From Streptomyces lanatus (GTDB lineage: Bacteria > Actinomycetota > Actinomycetes > Streptomycetales > Streptomycetaceae): a stretch of 64,000 nt of DNA. Where the stretch lies: NCBI RefSeq assembly GCF_014655715.1, contig NZ_BNBM01000002.1, positions 744,001 to 808,000 of the forward strand. The letters are read 5' to 3'. Within the stretch, counting starts at the first letter, position 1. Each line of letters opens with the position of its first letter. The translations under genes and the position numbers were made by a program. Positions 1 through 7,756 of the stretch are shown in pieces. Below the pieces are notes generated by a model. It was not told the origin of the DNA. It was given only the letters and a program-made list of their open reading frames with translations, and did not search any database.

Positions 1-128
1 TCCTCGACGGAGGCGAAGGCGACCTTCGTGGTGACCGCGCCGGTGGCCGGGTCGGTGACCGGCCCGTACGAGCCCGACGCGCCTTCGGCGGTCTTGCCGC
101 CGATCCAGTGGTTGACGATCTTCGTCAT
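1..128 (-). CDS. mmsA: Methylmalonate-semialdehyde dehydrogenase, N-terminal fragment (window edge)
   Basis: The first 42 codons of a gene leaving the window on the left. The translation opens MTKIVNHWIGGK and continues with a GSYGPVTDPATG stretch, the usual start of CoA-acylating (methyl)malonate-semialdehyde dehydrogenases (MmsA/IolA). These convert malonate semialdehyde or methylmalonate semialdehyde to acetyl-CoA or propionyl-CoA. An AAGGAGT ribosome site lies just before the ATG and abuts the stop codon of iolD, so the two are probably co-transcribed as the last steps of inositol catabolism. The catalytic cysteine region lies outside the window. Confidence 0.8.
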   Translation of the reverse strand, partial: MTKIVNHWIGGKTAEGASGSYGPVTDPATGAVTTKVAFASVE

Positions 129-142
129 GACCGGTTACTCCT

Positions 143-2026
143 TCACAGATGGCGGCGTCGGGTCGAGACGTGCCGTTCGTACAGCTCACGTGCCTTGACC
201 GCGGATGCTCGGGTCGCGGTCTCGGCCACGGGAACATCCCACCAGGCCTGTGCGGGCGGCGCGCCCGACACTGTGTCTGCCGTTTGGGTCTCGACGTAGA
301 CACATGTGGGAGTGTCGGCCGCGCGGGCCTCGGCGAGCGCCTCACGAAGATCGCTGACGGTCTTCGCCCTCAGCACCCGCATACCCAGGCTCGCGGCGTT
401 GGCGGCCAGGTCGACGGGGAGCGGGGCACCGGTGAACGTCCCGTCGTCCGCGCGGTAGCGGTATGCGGTCCCGTAGCGCTCGGCACCCGCCTCCTCCGAC
501 AGGCCGCCGATGGACGCGTACCCATGGTTCTGCACCAGCAACACCTTGATCGCGACGCCCTCCTGCACGGCGGTCACGATCTCCGTCGGCATCATCAGAT
601 ACGTGCCGTCCCCGACCAGCGCCCACACGTTGCGCTCGGGCGCGGCCAGCTTCACGCCGATCGCGGCCGGGATCTCGTAGCCCATGCAGGAGTAGCCGTA
701 CTCCAGGTGGTACTGGTCGCGCGAGCGCGCCCGCCACAGTTTGTGCAGGTCACCGGGGAGGGATCCGGCCGCGTTGATGATCACGTCCGACTCGTCGACG
801 AGCGCGTCCAGGGCGCCCAGCACCTGCGGCTGCGTCGGCCGTACGTCGGGTTCGTCGGCCTCGTAGCAGGCGTCGACGCGCTGCTCCCAGCGCTCCTTGT
901 CCTCGGTGTACTCGGCGATGTAGCTGTCGGCGACCCGGTGGGCGTGCATGTCCAGGGCGGCGGTGAGCTCGATCAGACCGCTGCGGGCGTCCGCGATGAG
1001 CGGCATCCCGGCGAGCTTGTGGCCGTCGTAGGGCGCGATGTTGAGGTTGAGGAAGCGGACGCCGTCGCCCGCGAAGAGGGTGCCGGAGGCGGTGGTGAAG
1101 TCGGTGTACCTCGTCCCCACGCCGATCACCAGGTCGGCGGTGCGGGCGAGTTCGTCGGCGGTGGCGGTGCCGGTGTGGCCTACGCCGCCGACGTCCTGCG
1201 GGTGGTCATGGCGCAGGGAGCCCTTGCCTGCCTGCGTGGAGGCGACCGGGATGCGGGTGACCGCCGCGAACTCGGCGAGGGCCTCCTCGGCGCGGCTGTG
1301 GTGGACGCCGCCGCCCGCGACGACGAGGGGACGGCGGGCGGCGCGGATCGCCCGTACCGCCTCGGCGAGTTCGGTCGGGTCGGCGCCGGGCCTGCGCACC
1401 ACCCAGGTGCGCTCGGCGAAGAGCTCGTCCGGCCAGTCGTACGCCTCGGCCTGTACGTCCTGCGGCAGCGCGAGCGTGACGGCGCCGGTCTCGACGGGGT
1501 CGGTGAGGACACGCATGGCTTGGAGTGCGGACGGAATCAGGGCTTCCGGGCGCGTGATCCGGTCGAAGTACTTCGACACCGGACGCAGACAGTCGTTGAC
1601 CGACACATCGCCCGCGTACGGGACTTCGAGCTGCTGGAGGACCGGGTCGGCGGGGCGGGTGGCGAAGATGTCGCCGGGGAGGAGCAGGACAGGGAGGTGG
1701 TTGATGGTGGCGAGGGCGGCGCCGGTGACGAGGTTGGTCGCGCCGGGTCCGATGGAGGTGGTCACGGCGTGGGTGGAGAGACGGTTGGACTGCCTCGCAT
1801 ATCCGACGGCCGCGTGCACCATCGCCTGCTCGTTGCGGCCCTGGCGGTACGGCATGACATCGCCGTACTCGACGAGCGCCTGGCCGATCCCGGCGACATT
1901 GCCGTGGCCGAAGATGCCCCAGGTGGCGCCGATCAGACGGTGCCGTACGCCGTCGCGCTCGCTGTACTGGGCGGACAGGAAGCGGACGAGCGCCTGTGCG
2001 ACCGTGAGCCTCGTCGTTGAGGTCAT
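143..2026 (-). CDS. iolD: 3D-(3,5/4)-trihydroxycyclohexane-1,2-dione hydrolase IolD
   Basis: A 627-residue thiamine-diphosphate enzyme that opens the ring of trihydroxycyclohexanedione in cytosolic myo-inositol breakdown. The order is the TPP-enzyme one: an N-terminal pyrimidine-binding domain with the activating glutamate near residue 66 (GRNEQ), a central Rossmann-like domain, and a C-terminal PP domain with GDG near residue 471 followed by QNHGYASIG. The ATG at 2026 has an AGGGGG ribosome site; the frame stays open upstream only as low-complexity sequence. It lies 14 nt before mmsA but 335 nt after the preceding aldolase-like gene, so it may have its own promoter. Length and motifs fit IolD rather than acetolactate synthase. 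Confidence 0.92.
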   Translation of the reverse strand: MTSTTRLTVAQALVRFLSAQYSERDGVRHRLIGATWGIFGHGNVAGIGQALVEYGDVMPYRQGRNEQAMVHAAVGYARQSNRLSTHAVTTSIGPGATNLVTGAALATINHLPVLLLPGDIFATRPADPVLQQLEVPYAGDVSVNDCLRPVSKYFDRITRPEALIPSALQAMRVLTDPVETGAVTLALPQDVQAEAYDWPDELFAERTWVVRRPGADPTELAEAVRAIRAARRPLVVAGGGVHHSRAEEALAEFAAVTRIPVASTQAGKGSLRHDHPQDVGGVGHTGTATADELARTADLVIGVGTRYTDFTTASGTLFAGDGVRFLNLNIAPYDGHKLAGMPLIADARSGLIELTAALDMHAHRVADSYIAEYTEDKERWEQRVDACYEADEPDVRPTQPQVLGALDALVDESDVIINAAGSLPGDLHKLWRARSRDQYHLEYGYSCMGYEIPAAIGVKLAAPERNVWALVGDGTYLMMPTEIVTAVQEGVAIKVLLVQNHGYASIGGLSEEAGAERYGTAYRYRADDGTFTGAPLPVDLAANAASLGMRVLRAKTVSDLREALAEARAADTPTCVYVETQTADTVSGAPPAQAWWDVPVAETATRASAVKARELYERHVSTRRRHL

Positions 2027-2361
2027 CGGTAACCCCCTGTGCCTTCTACGTGTGCCGGAAAGAATTCGTATGCCGGCAGGAATTCGTGTGCCGGATGGAA
2101 GGGGAATACGCGCCGAGTGCCGGATCCGTTCGGTACCGCTCGACAAGGACCTCCGGCGCGGGGCCGTAGCGGGCGGGGAGTCTTCGCTCGCACTTCGCTC
2201 CTGCCAAAGCAAAGCGGCCACCCGCGCCGGAGGCGATCTGGGCACCGACGCTCCACTCGGAGCGCCGTGCTGTGCCGGTCGCGTCCGCACCGCCGAACCC
2301 CGAGGCGGTGACGCCTCGTTGTCCCCCGGGACGGAACGTCCGGCTCGTCGTCATGGAAACC
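2027..2361. other. 335-nt gap inside the iol cluster with an 18-bp tandem repeat
   Basis: No convincing gene. Open frames here on either strand are arginine/proline-rich and match no family I know. Three 18-bp tandem units stand at 2050-2103, each beginning GT(G/A)TGCCGG; the first two end in GAATTC and the third diverges. They sit 24 nt upstream of the iolD start, in its leader or promoter. The gap interrupts otherwise tightly packed same-strand genes, so an iolD promoter or a deleted gene are both possible. Confidence 0.6.
2050..2103. repeat. Three-copy 18-bp tandem repeat upstream of iolD
   Basis: Units at 2050-2067, 2068-2085 and 2086-2103. Copies 1 and 2 differ at about three positions; copy 3 keeps the GTGTGCCGG half and diverges in the last bases. 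The 18-bp period is not a whole number of helical turns. Function unknown. Confidence 0.8.
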
Positions 2362-3240
2362 TCACAGCAGTCCTACGGCCGTGTCGACGGCGGCGGCCAC
2401 ATCCCCGTCCGCCGGGTAGAGCAACGACCGCCCCACCACCAGCCCGCGCACGGTCGGCAGCTGGAGCGCACCCCGCCACTTCTCATATGCCCCGTCCTGG
2501 TCGTCGCCGACCTCACCGCCGAGGAGGACGGCCGGAAGGGTCGAGGTCTGCATGACCTCGGCCATGTCGTCGGGGTTCTCGGTGACGGGGAGCTTGAGCC
2601 AGGTGTAGGCGGAGGTGCCGCCGAGGCCGGAGGCGATGGCGATGGACTTGGTGACGGCCTCGGCGGACAGGTCGTTGCGCACCTTGCCGTCCAGGCGACG
2701 GGACAGGAACGGCTCGACGAAGACGGGGAGCCGGCGGGCCGCCATGTCATCGATGGCGCGGGCGGTGGACTCCAGCGTGGTGAGGGAGCCCGGGTCGTCG
2801 TAGTCGATACGCAGGAGCAGCTTGCCCGCGTCGAAACGCAGCCGCTCGATGTCCTCGGCGCGGTGACCGGTGAAACGGTCGTCCATCTCGAAGGACGCCC
2901 CGGCCAGGCCACCGCGGTTCATCGAGCCCATGACGACCTTGTCGTCGAGCGCGCCGAGCAGCAGCAGGTCGTCGAGGATGTCGGCGGTGGCGAGGACGCC
3001 GTCGACACCGGGGCGGCTGAGCGCGAGGCAGAGGCGTTCCAGCAGGTCGGCACGGTTGGCCATGGCGAACTTGCGGTCACCCACGCCGAGCGCGCCTCGG
3101 GCGGGGTGATCGGCGGCGACGATCATCAGACGGCCGTTGTCGTTGAGAAGCGGGCGGCGTGTCCGCCGCGCGGCGGCCTCGGCGACGGCTTCGGGCTGGT
3201 GGGCGCGCAGGCGGACCAGTTCCGAGATGTCGACGCTCAT
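2362..3240 (-). CDS. Class I aldolase-like (beta/alpha)8 barrel protein of the iol cluster (Cgl0158/DeoC-LacD type)
   Basis: A 292-residue soluble TIM-barrel protein starting MSVDISELVRLR. Its ATG shares ATGA with the stop codon of iolC. Barrel strands carrying MIVAADHPARG, LLLRIDYDD and YTWLKLPV are visible; the lysine near residue 216 in WLKLPV is the likely Schiff-base residue of a class I aldolase. Coupling to the 5-dehydro-2-deoxygluconokinase gene suggests it cleaves 2-deoxy-5-keto-gluconate-6-phosphate, the step done by IolJ in Bacillus. Related actinobacterial proteins are often called deoxyribose-phosphate aldolase or Cgl0158 family. The substrate is inferred from context, not from sequence. 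Confidence 0.75.
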   Translation of the reverse strand: MSVDISELVRLRAHQPEAVAEAAARRTRRPLLNDNGRLMIVAADHPARGALGVGDRKFAMANRADLLERLCLALSRPGVDGVLATADILDDLLLLGALDDKVVMGSMNRGGLAGASFEMDDRFTGHRAEDIERLRFDAGKLLLRIDYDDPGSLTTLESTARAIDDMAARRLPVFVEPFLSRRLDGKVRNDLSAEAVTKSIAIASGLGGTSAYTWLKLPVTENPDDMAEVMQTSTLPAVLLGGEVGDDQDGAYEKWRGALQLPTVRGLVVGRSLLYPADGDVAAAVDTAVGLL

Positions 3241-4187
3241 TTGACGGCCCCCGCCGCGATCGCCGCCTCGATCTCCGCCGGCGTCGGCATCGCGGAGGAG
3301 CACTCCAGGCGGGAGGCGACGATGGCGCCGGCCGCGTTGGCGTGGCGCATGATCTTCTCCAGGTCCCAGCCCTCCAGCAGCCCGTGGCAGAGCGAGCCGC
3401 CGAAGGCGTCACCGGCGCCGAGGCCGTTGAGGACGTTCACGGGCAGCGGCGGGACCTCGGCCTGGTCGCCCTTGCTGTTGACGGCGAGGACGCCCTTGGG
3501 GCCCTGCTTGACGACGGCGACCTCGACTCCGGCGTCGAGGAGTGCGCGGGCGGCGGCGTGCGGTTCGCGTACACCGGTCGCGACCTCCACCTCGTCGAGG
3601 TTGCCGACGGCGACGGTGGTGTGTCGGAGCGCCTCCGCATAGAAGGGGCGGGCCTGCGCCGGGTCCTTCCAGAACATGGGGCGCCAGTCGAGGTCGAAGA
3701 CCGTCGTACCCGACTTCGCGCGATGGGCCAGCGCCGCGAGCGTCGCCGTACGGCTGGGCTCCTCGCTCAGACCGGTGCCGGTGACCCAGAAGATACGGGC
3801 GTCCCGGATGGCGTCGAGGTCGAGCTCATGGGCGTCGATCTCCAGGTCGGGGGCCTTGGGCTGCCGGTAGAAGTACAGCGGGAAGTCGTCCGGCGGGAAG
3901 ACCTCGCAGAAGGTGACCGGGGTGGGCAGGCCGGGGACCGGGGTGACCCAGCGGTCATCGACGCCGAAGCCCTGGAGGGCCTCGTGGAGGTAGGTGCCGA
4001 AGGGGTCGTCGCCGGTGCGCGTGATCACCGCGGTCCGCCGTCCCAGCCGGGCGGCGGCGACCGCGACGTTCGTCGCCGAACCGCCGAGGAACTTGCCGAA
4101 GGACGTGACCTGCGGCAGCGGGACGCCGGTCTGCAGGGGGTAGAGGTCCACTCCGATCCGCCCCATGGTGATCAGGTCGTACGCCAT
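3237..4187 (-). CDS. iolC: 5-dehydro-2-deoxygluconokinase (PfkB family)
   Basis: A 316-residue ribokinase/PfkB-family kinase that phosphorylates 2-deoxy-5-keto-D-gluconate in inositol catabolism. The N-terminal PfkB signature GGSATNVAVAAARLG lies near residues 35-49. The C-terminal signature LNGLGAGDAFGG carries the catalytic Asp near residue 257. The opening MAYDLITMGRIGVDLYP is typical of IolC rather than of ribokinase. The ATG at 4187 has a GAGGGA ribosome site 6 nt away. It is the first gene of the minus-strand run; a GntR-like operator sits about 75 nt upstream. Confidence 0.9.
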   Translation of the reverse strand: MAYDLITMGRIGVDLYPLQTGVPLPQVTSFGKFLGGSATNVAVAAARLGRRTAVITRTGDDPFGTYLHEALQGFGVDDRWVTPVPGLPTPVTFCEVFPPDDFPLYFYRQPKAPDLEIDAHELDLDAIRDARIFWVTGTGLSEEPSRTATLAALAHRAKSGTTVFDLDWRPMFWKDPAQARPFYAEALRHTTVAVGNLDEVEVATGVREPHAAARALLDAGVEVAVVKQGPKGVLAVNSKGDQAEVPPLPVNVLNGLGAGDAFGGSLCHGLLEGWDLEKIMRHANAAGAIVASRLECSSAMPTPAEIEAAIAAGAVK

Positions 4188-4260
4188 CGGCTTCCCTCGG
4201 TCTCCCTTGTCGCGACTCTTGGTCTCTCCGGCTTTGTAGCCCTGGTGATGGAGGCCTGTC

Positions 4261-4279
4261 AATGTTTTGTCCAGACATT
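4261..4279. promoter_or_regulatory. Candidate GntR-type (IolR-like) operator upstream of iolC
   Basis: AATGTTTTGTCCAGACATT contains the nested inverted repeats AATGT-N9-ACATT and TGTC-CA-GACA. The TTGTCCAGACA core is of the kind GntR-family regulators bind. Its position 74-92 nt upstream of the iolC start suits control of the catabolic operon. No GntR gene is in the window, so the regulator would lie elsewhere. Confidence 0.5.
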
Positions 4280-4365
4280 CGAACGAGCCGTGCCCTCCGG
4301 GGGAGAGCCGTGCGCCCAGTCGTCTGCCGGGTTCTGTCTCGGAGGCGGGTGCGGGTCGGGTTGTG

Positions 4366-4430
4366 GTTGCTCGCGCCCACGCGGCGGAGCCGCAAATCGA
4401 TACTGTCCCGCGCCCCTGGCGGGGTTGCAG
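4366..4430 (+). repeat. Dispersed Streptomyces repeat, copy A
   Basis: About 65 bp containing CGCGCCCACGCGGCGGAGCC, then CGATACTGTCCCGCGCCCC and GGGGTTGCAG. It matches copies B (7684-7750) and C (14210-14268, opposite strand) closely. Two internal hairpins are visible: GCGGC-GGA-GCCGC and CGCCCCTGGCGGGG. It lies in the non-coding gap between iolC and the AraC-type gene, ending about 10 nt before the latter's ATG. Confidence 0.8.
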
Positions 4431-4439
4431 CATGGGGGG

Positions 4440-5390
4440 ATGACAAGAGCTGTGCGCTTGTGGTCCGGGGGCGGTCCCTCGGGGGCTTGGGAGATTGCCG
4501 TGGCTCTGCCCCATGCCCGGCTGCGGCCCGGCGTGATCAGTTATCGCGGGATACGGCTGGCCCTGGCTCGGCCCCGGCGGCGGCTGGAGGCGCCCATCGG
4601 GGCCTCGACCCTGTTGCTGGGGTTCGGGGAGCCGGTGCGGATCACGCGGGCCGGGCGGGCCCCGGACACGCTGGTCTCCGTGTACTGCGGGCCGACCACC
4701 ACCCCTGCCGTGGGTGAGCACAGTGGGCGGATGGCCGGGATCGAGGTGCTGTTGATGCCGTGGGCGGCGTTCACGCTGTTCGGGACTCCGCAGTACGAGC
4801 TGGCCGACCGGACCGTCGATCCCGATGAGCTGCCGCATGCCCTGGGTGCCCGGCGGGTCGGTGAACTCGCCGGTGCGCTGGCCGCGTTGCCCTCCTGGGA
4901 GCAACGGTTCGGGCTGCTCGACGATGTGTTCGCGCGCTGGTCGGACGCCGGTACGCCCTGTTCGGCGCGGGTGGTGCGGGCCTGGGCCGAACTGGTGCGC
5001 ACGGGCGGTTCGGTGCCGGTGCCGCGGCTCGCCGAGGAGGTCGGGTGGAGCGTACGGCACCTGGAGAACCGCTTCCGGGAGCAGATCGGGCTGGGGCCCA
5101 AGGCAGCGGCCCGGGTGCTGCGGTTGCAGCGTGCGCGCAGTCTGCTGGCGTCGGGGCGGGGGCAGGCGGAGACCGCGGCGGCCTGCGGGTTCTATGACCA
5201 GGCGCATCTCAGCGGGGAGTTCAAGGCGATGACCGGGTGCACGCCCCGTGAGTTCACGGCGGCGCGACGGCACGCGCTCGCCGCACCGGGCGGGACTCCG
5301 GCCCCGGACCGTCTGACCGGTGAGGCGACGAGTCTCGTACTCGCTTCCGACCGCAGTGCGCTTTTTTCCAAGACCCGTGAGCTTGGCTGA
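4440..5390 (+). CDS. AraC-family transcriptional regulator
   Basis: A 316-residue regulator. Roughly residues 1-190 form an AraC-type sensing domain of the kind lacking a cupin signature. Residues about 200-295 hold two helix-turn-helix motifs: VPRLAEEVGWSVRHLENRF and AAACGFYDQAHLSGEFKAMTG, ending in the standard TPREF. The ATG at 4440 follows a GGGGG run that may act as a weak ribosome site. It is divergent from iolC, but the dispersed repeat lies between them and AraC proteins of this kind are not known inositol regulators. Its target is therefore unclear. Confidence 0.85.
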   Translation: MTRAVRLWSGGGPSGAWEIAVALPHARLRPGVISYRGIRLALARPRRRLEAPIGASTLLLGFGEPVRITRAGRAPDTLVSVYCGPTTTPAVGEHSGRMAGIEVLLMPWAAFTLFGTPQYELADRTVDPDELPHALGARRVGELAGALAALPSWEQRFGLLDDVFARWSDAGTPCSARVVRAWAELVRTGGSVPVPRLAEEVGWSVRHLENRFREQIGLGPKAAARVLRLQRARSLLASGRGQAETAAACGFYDQAHLSGEFKAMTGCTPREFTAARRHALAAPGGTPAPDRLTGEATSLVLASDRSALFSKTRELG

Positions 5391-5735
5391 ATGCAAGCTG
5401 TGGCCGCCGGCGGTAGAGCCTCTCAGGCGGGGGAGCTGGCGGGCCGGGCCCGGCGCAGCGGGTCCGGCCCGCCGTATGTGCGGCGGCGTTTGTCAACGCG
5501 CCACGCCCTTACGCCCGCGTGCGCCTTTGCGTCACCTCTGTCACAAGCGCACCTTTCACGTCACACATGTCCCATGTACGCGGGACTTGCGTCACACGCC
5601 GTGCACAGGCCCTGTCCGCCGCTCACTCCGCGTCGTTGACCGAGCACAGGCTTTGTGATCGCCAGCGCAGCGCACGGTACCCCCGACGACCAGCCCCCGG
5701 TCGCCGCCGCGGCGCGCGCGGGGAGGTGCCAAGTG
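5391..5735. other. Intergenic region with phased GTCAC motifs
   Basis: No gene recognised in 345 nt. Between 5525 and 5600 the sequence is less G+C-rich and carries GTCAC at 5531, 5540, 5560 and 5591, spaced 9, 20 and 31 nt, close to whole helical turns. These direct repeats lie about 145-205 nt upstream of the small winged-helix gene and could be its regulatory region. Confidence 0.5.
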
Positions 5736-5936
5736 ATGACCGACCGAAGGCTCTGGTCCTACAAGGAGATCGCCGCGCACATCAAGGTGCAGCCGGACAC
5801 CGTACGGTCCTACCGCAAGCACGGGCTGCTGCCGCCGCCCGACCATGTCGAGGGCGGCAAGCCCTTCTGGTACGCGGACACCGTACGGGCCTGGGTGGCG
5901 TCCCGGCCGGGCAACCGGGGTCGCAGAGCGGACTGA
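5736..5936 (+). CDS. Small MerR/BldC-like winged-helix DNA-binding protein
   Basis: A 66-residue protein that is essentially one MerR-type winged helix. It has a helix-turn-helix (LWSYKEIAAHIKVQPDTVRSY), a wing region (GLLPPPDHVEGGKPFW) and a last helix (YADTVRAWVASRP), then a basic tail. Size and layout resemble BldC, which has a single wHTH and no effector domain. The ATG at 5736 has GGGAGGTG upstream; the GTG three nt earlier is an alternative. The frame is open further upstream, but that part is alanine/arginine-rich and unlikely to be translated. Probably a sequence-specific regulator; target unknown. Confidence 0.75.
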   Translation: MTDRRLWSYKEIAAHIKVQPDTVRSYRKHGLLPPPDHVEGGKPFWYADTVRAWVASRPGNRGRRAD

Positions 5937-5988
5937 CCTCCCGGAAAACCGGCTGTGCCCCACCCTTGCCATGGGGCACAGTCGCTCC

Positions 5989-6582
5989 ATGAGCGACTTC
6001 TCCGTGAAACCCGTGCTCCGCGGCGAGCGGGCCCTGCTGCGTCCCTTCACCGAGGAGGACATCCCCGTGATGGCGCGGATCCTGTCCGACCCCGAGGTCA
6101 TCCGGCTCACCGGCAGTCCGGAGGACGAGCTCGGACTGGACCAGATCCGCGCCTGGTACGGCAGCCGGAACGACCAGACCGACCGGCTCGACCTCGGCAT
6201 CGTGGACCGGGCGAGCGGCCGACTCGTCGGCGAGGCCGTCCTGAACGAGTGGGACGAGGACAACCGCAGCTGCAGCTTCCGCATCCTGATCGGCCCCGAC
6301 GGCCGCGACCGCGGGCTCGGCACGGAGTCCGTCCGACTGATCGTCGGCCACGCCTTCGAGCAACTCGGCCTGCACCGCGTCTCGTTGCACGCCCTGTCCT
6401 ACAACTCCCGTGCCCGTCGCGCCTACGAGAAGGTCGGCTTCGTCGCCGAGGGTGTCGACCGGCAGTCGGTGTGGCAGGCCGGCGAGTGGATCGACCAGGT
6501 GCGGATGGCGATCCTCGCCCCCGAGTGGGCCGCCCACCGCGGCCGGCCCGACACCGCCGCCGTCAGCTCCACGGCTCGATGA
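5989..6582 (+). CDS. GNAT-family N-acetyltransferase (RimJ/RimL type)
   Basis: A 197-residue acetyl-CoA-dependent transferase of the Acetyltransf_3 type. It shows the opening [20 protein letters not shown], the strand-turn region [13 protein letters not shown], the acetyl-CoA pyrophosphate loop ([12 protein letters not shown]) and the C-terminal [17 protein letters not shown]. The start MSDFS at 5989 matches the usual beginning of such proteins; an in-frame ATG at 5971 is an alternative. Its last 20 nt overlap the end of the convergent alcohol dehydrogenase gene. The acceptor, a protein N-terminus or small amine, cannot be told from sequence. Confidence 0.85.
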   Translation: MSDFSVKPVLRGERALLRPFTEEDIPVMARILSDPEVIRLTGSPEDELGLDQIRAWYGSRNDQTDRLDLGIVDRASGRLVGEAVLNEWDEDNRSCSFRILIGPDGRDRGLGTESVRLIVGHAFEQLGLHRVSLHALSYNSRARRAYEKVGFVAEGVDRQSVWQAGEWIDQVRMAILAPEWAAHRGRPDTAAVSSTAR

Positions 6583-7606
6583 CCGTCACCCCCACCCCCG
6601 GCGCCGACCCCATCGCCTCCAGCGCCGCCGGTACCGCGTCCAACCCGATCGTCCGCGTCACCAGCAGCTCCGGCCGCAGCACCCCGGCCCGCACCAGCTC
6701 CAGCATCGCCGGGTAGCTGTGCGCCGCCATGCCGTGGCTGCCCAGCAACTCCAGCTCCAGGCCGATCGCGCGGGCCATCGGGACCGGGGTCGTGCCGGAC
6801 TCCGAGGGCAGCAGCCCGACCTGGATGTGCCGGCCCCGGCGACGCAGACCGTTGACGGAGGCAGCGCAGGTCACCGGTGAGCCAAGGGCGTCCAAGGAGA
6901 GGTGGGCGCCACCGCCGGTGAGGTCCAGGATCGCCGCCGCCGTGTCGGGCACGTCCGACGCGTCCACGCACTGCGCCGCCCCGAACTTCCGTGCCAGCTC
7001 CAGCGCTTGAGGCGAGACGTCCACCGCGACGACCCGCGCCCCCGACGCCGCCGCGATCATCACCGCCGACAGGCCCACCCCGCCGCAGCCGTGCACCGCG
7101 ACCCACTCTCCCGCCGCCACCCTGCCCTGCTGCACCACCGCCCGGAACGCCGTCGCGAACCGGCAGCCCAGCGACGCCGCCGTCGCGAACGACATCTCCT
7201 CCGGCACGGCCACGAGGTTCACATCGGCGTGGTCCAGCGCCACGTACTGGGCGAAGGAACCCCAGTGGGTGAAGCCGGGCTGGGTCTGCCGCTCGCACAC
7301 CTGCTGGTCGCCCGCCGCACACGCCGCGCAGCTGCCACAGGCGCACACGAACGGCACGGTGACTCGGTCGCCGGGGTGCCAGCGGGTCACTCTGTCGCCG
7401 ACCGCCTCGACCACACCGGCGAGTTCATGGCCCGGCACATGCGGCAGAGTGATGTCGGGGTCGTGGCCCTGCCAGCCGTGCCAGTCACTGCGGCAGAGGC
7501 CGGTCGCCTCGACTCGTACGGTCACTCCGTGGGGGGTGGGGTGGGGGTCGGGTACGTCGCGTATCTCGGCCGGTTCTCCGTAGCGCTCGAATACCACTGC
7601 CCGCAT
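6563..7606 (-). CDS. Zinc-dependent alcohol dehydrogenase (MDR superfamily)
   Basis: A 347-residue NAD(P)-dependent medium-chain dehydrogenase. Catalytic zinc ligands appear in [10 protein letters not shown] and PGHELAGVV. The structural zinc lobe has four cysteines in [19 protein letters not shown]. The Rossmann nucleotide site is [11 protein letters not shown]. The ATG at 7606 has AAGGAGA at good spacing. It overlaps the acetyltransferase gene tail to tail by 20 nt. Substrate unknown; the family covers primary alcohols, polyols and aldehydes. Confidence 0.9.
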   Translation of the reverse strand: MRAVVFERYGEPAEIRDVPDPHPTPHGVTVRVEATGLCRSDWHGWQGHDPDITLPHVPGHELAGVVEAVGDRVTRWHPGDRVTVPFVCACGSCAACAAGDQQVCERQTQPGFTHWGSFAQYVALDHADVNLVAVPEEMSFATAASLGCRFATAFRAVVQQGRVAAGEWVAVHGCGGVGLSAVMIAAASGARVVAVDVSPQALELARKFGAAQCVDASDVPDTAAAILDLTGGGAHLSLDALGSPVTCAASVNGLRRRGRHIQVGLLPSESGTTPVPMARAIGLELELLGSHGMAAHSYPAMLELVRAGVLRPELLVTRTIGLDAVPAALEAMGSAPGVGVTVIEPWS

Positions 7607-7683
7607 GCCCTGTCTCCTTATCGGCCGCGACGCGCTCCACGGATCGGCCGTGATGGCTCGTCGGTTGTCTGCGAGTCCATCGT

Positions 7684-7750
7684 GGCTGGTCGCGCCCAAC
7701 GCGGCGGAGCCGCATATTGATACAGCCCCGCGCCCCTTAAGGGCGTTGCA
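7684..7750 (+). repeat. Dispersed Streptomyces repeat, copy B
   Basis: The closest match to copy A: GTCGCGCCCAACGCGGCGGA, then CCGCATATTGATACAGCCCC and GCGCCCCTTAAGGGCG. It begins 7 nt beyond the stop of the minus-strand MMPL gene, so on that strand its two hairpins (CGCCCTTAAGGGGCG and GCGGCTCCGCCGC) could end or protect the transcript. Confidence 0.8.
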
Positions 7751-7756
7751 GCCAGG

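Noticed and set aside
149..2020. Long open frame on the strand opposite iolD
   Set aside because: It is a shadow of high third-position G+C in iolD; its translation is Gly/Arg/Asp-rich and matches no family.
2050..2103. 18-bp repeats as a CRISPR array
   Set aside because: Units are directly tandem with no spacers and there are only three.
143..2290. 715-residue version of IolD
   Set aside because: The extra N-terminal 88 residues are low-complexity, include the tandem repeat and precede a proper ribosome site and ATG at 2026.
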